A stretch of DNA of 64,000 bases from Chitinispirillales bacterium ANBcel5 (GTDB lineage Bacteria > Fibrobacterota > Chitinivibrionia > Chitinivibrionales > Chitinispirillaceae), in the NCBI GenBank assembly GCA_029688955.1, contig JARUKZ010000011.1, positions 1 to 64,000 on the forward strand, read 5' to 3'. The notes under the pieces are model-generated. The model saw nothing but the letters and a program-made list of their open reading frames with translations, made no database searches and was not told the origin of the DNA. Shown one piece after another: positions 63,478-64,000 of this stretch; positions within the stretch are counted from its first letter, which is position 1, and every line of letters starts with the position of its first letter. The position numbers were made by a program, and so were the translations under genes.

Positions 63478-64000
63478 AAGAAAGAAAACCGTTAAAAGCA
63501 CCGATAAAAAGAGTGATAAAAAAAACTCCTCGGATATAACCAATGGAATATGGGGGATAATATTTCTGTCCCTGGGGTTTTTGGTACTGTTGTCTTTGCT
63601 CTCGCACTTTGTGGCACCTGGAGAAAATATTCTGGGTCCTGTTCTGGGGGACAGATTAGCCAGTGGAATGATCTATTTCTTTGGCTCCCTCTCATCTTTG
63701 AATGTTCCTGTATCCATTCTCCTAATAGGGTGGTCACGTCTTAAAGCTGAACCTCTAAAGTATAAGCATCTGCTTTTTTTTAACACTATCGCGCTTCAGC
63801 TCTGTGTACTCTTTGCAATACGTCACCTTCCTCATATCAGCCCAGACTATATAAGCACGGTTCAGTCCAACTATCTGGGGGTGATGGTTATACAGTTCAT
63901 AAAACCTGTTTTTGGGAATCAGGTATTTGGACCCTATTTTCTTACTGTGCTGGCCATGACGGTAACGGTACTTTATGCCTTAAAAATAAAGCCCCAGTTT
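63470..64000 (+). CDS. ftsK: FtsK/SpoIIIE DNA translocase, N-terminal part (runs off window)
   Basis: Open to the right edge. ATG 63470 has GGGGAAAG 2-9 bases upstream, within the ThiD2-like gene end. A basic cytoplasmic start (MAKRKKTVKSTDKKSDKKN) precedes membrane helices (GIWGIIFLSLGFLVLLSLLSHFV, SGMIYFFGSLSSLNVPVSILLIGW, LLFFNTIALQLCVLFAI, YFLTVLAMTVTVLYAL), as in the 4TM domain of FtsK that anchors the translocase at the division septum. The motor and gamma domains lie outside the window. Name is by N-terminal pattern only. Confidence 0.8.
   Translation, partial: MAKRKKTVKSTDKKSDKKNSSDITNGIWGIIFLSLGFLVLLSLLSHFVAPGENILGPVLGDRLASGMIYFFGSLSSLNVPVSILLIGWSRLKAEPLKYKHLLFFNTIALQLCVLFAIRHLPHISPDYISTVQSNYLGVMVIQFIKPVFGNQVFGPYFLTVLAMTVTVLYALKIKPQF

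Noticed and set aside
1-64000. tRNA, rRNA or riboswitch genes
   Set aside because: Intergenic gaps were scanned by eye for T-loop, CCA-stem and conserved riboswitch motifs; none was convincing. A covariance-model search could still find one.

Overview
The window reads as a chromosomal segment of a Gram-negative bacterium with roughly 40% GC. Large secreted proteins end in C-terminal sorting-type domains (Asn-Pro-x-x motif, 'Gly-x-Tyr' strands, Arg-rich last strand). These occur with parallel beta-helix and CotH-type surface proteins, a Wza/Wzx/Wzy/Wzz polysaccharide system, a TolC efflux operon and large PAS histidine kinases. Together they suggest the FCB superphylum, perhaps a Fibrobacterota-like organism. 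That placement is inference: there is no rRNA or other marker here to prove it.

Layout. 1-926 is the 3' part of a group II intron (maturase plus domains V/VI). 1.1-7.1 kb holds two tandem paralogous secreted beta-helix proteins. 7.3-18.6 kb is a patchy accessory region: a secreted zinc-protease-like protein, a beta-barrel gene with a poly-T start, an ECF sigma/FecR pair, another beta-helix protein, a small metal-related cluster (SHOCT membrane protein, two-repeat CPVM/CC metal-binding protein, Cys-rich secreted protein), a decayed REP-associated transposase between two REP-like palindromes, and a SLOG-like protein with four membrane helices. At least three truncated copies of neighbouring genes are scattered through it. 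18.7-26.5 kb has a nicotinamidase, a coiled-coil protein and a TolC/MacA/ABC/two-permease efflux operon. 26.5-41.5 kb carries a 1262-aa multi-PAS kinase, dihydrolipoyl dehydrogenase, RmuC, a Nudix hydrolase, a beta-CASP metallo-beta-lactamase protein, a kinase-like protein whose phospho-acceptor His is replaced by Asn, and two GT2 glycosyltransferase genes, one fused to a CoA_binding_3-type membrane module. 41.6-46.5 kb has tex and the pyrD-pyrK pair, separated by a 0.9-kb convergent intergenic island. 46.7-51.5 kb has a 1250-aa CotH-domain surface protein and pyrF. 51.6-62.8 kb is an exopolysaccharide locus (five glycosyltransferases, flippase, chain-length protein, polymerase/ligase, Wza-type export protein). 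The window ends with a ThiD2-like gene that lacks an obvious AUG start and overlaps the 5' end of ftsK.

The most unusual element is the island between tex and pyrD. Twelve near-identical 21-bp units carrying the core TGAGAAACAT face eight diverged units carrying the inverted core TGTTTCTCA. All cores lie exactly 21 bp apart within each arm (44211-44632). It resembles neither a CRISPR array nor a gene, and could be a protein-binding array or a giant RNA/DNA hairpin. Other leads are the SLOG-membrane protein, the pseudo-histidine kinase, the GT2/CoA_binding_3 fusion, the poly-T (possibly phase-variable) barrel gene and the duplicated gene fragments.
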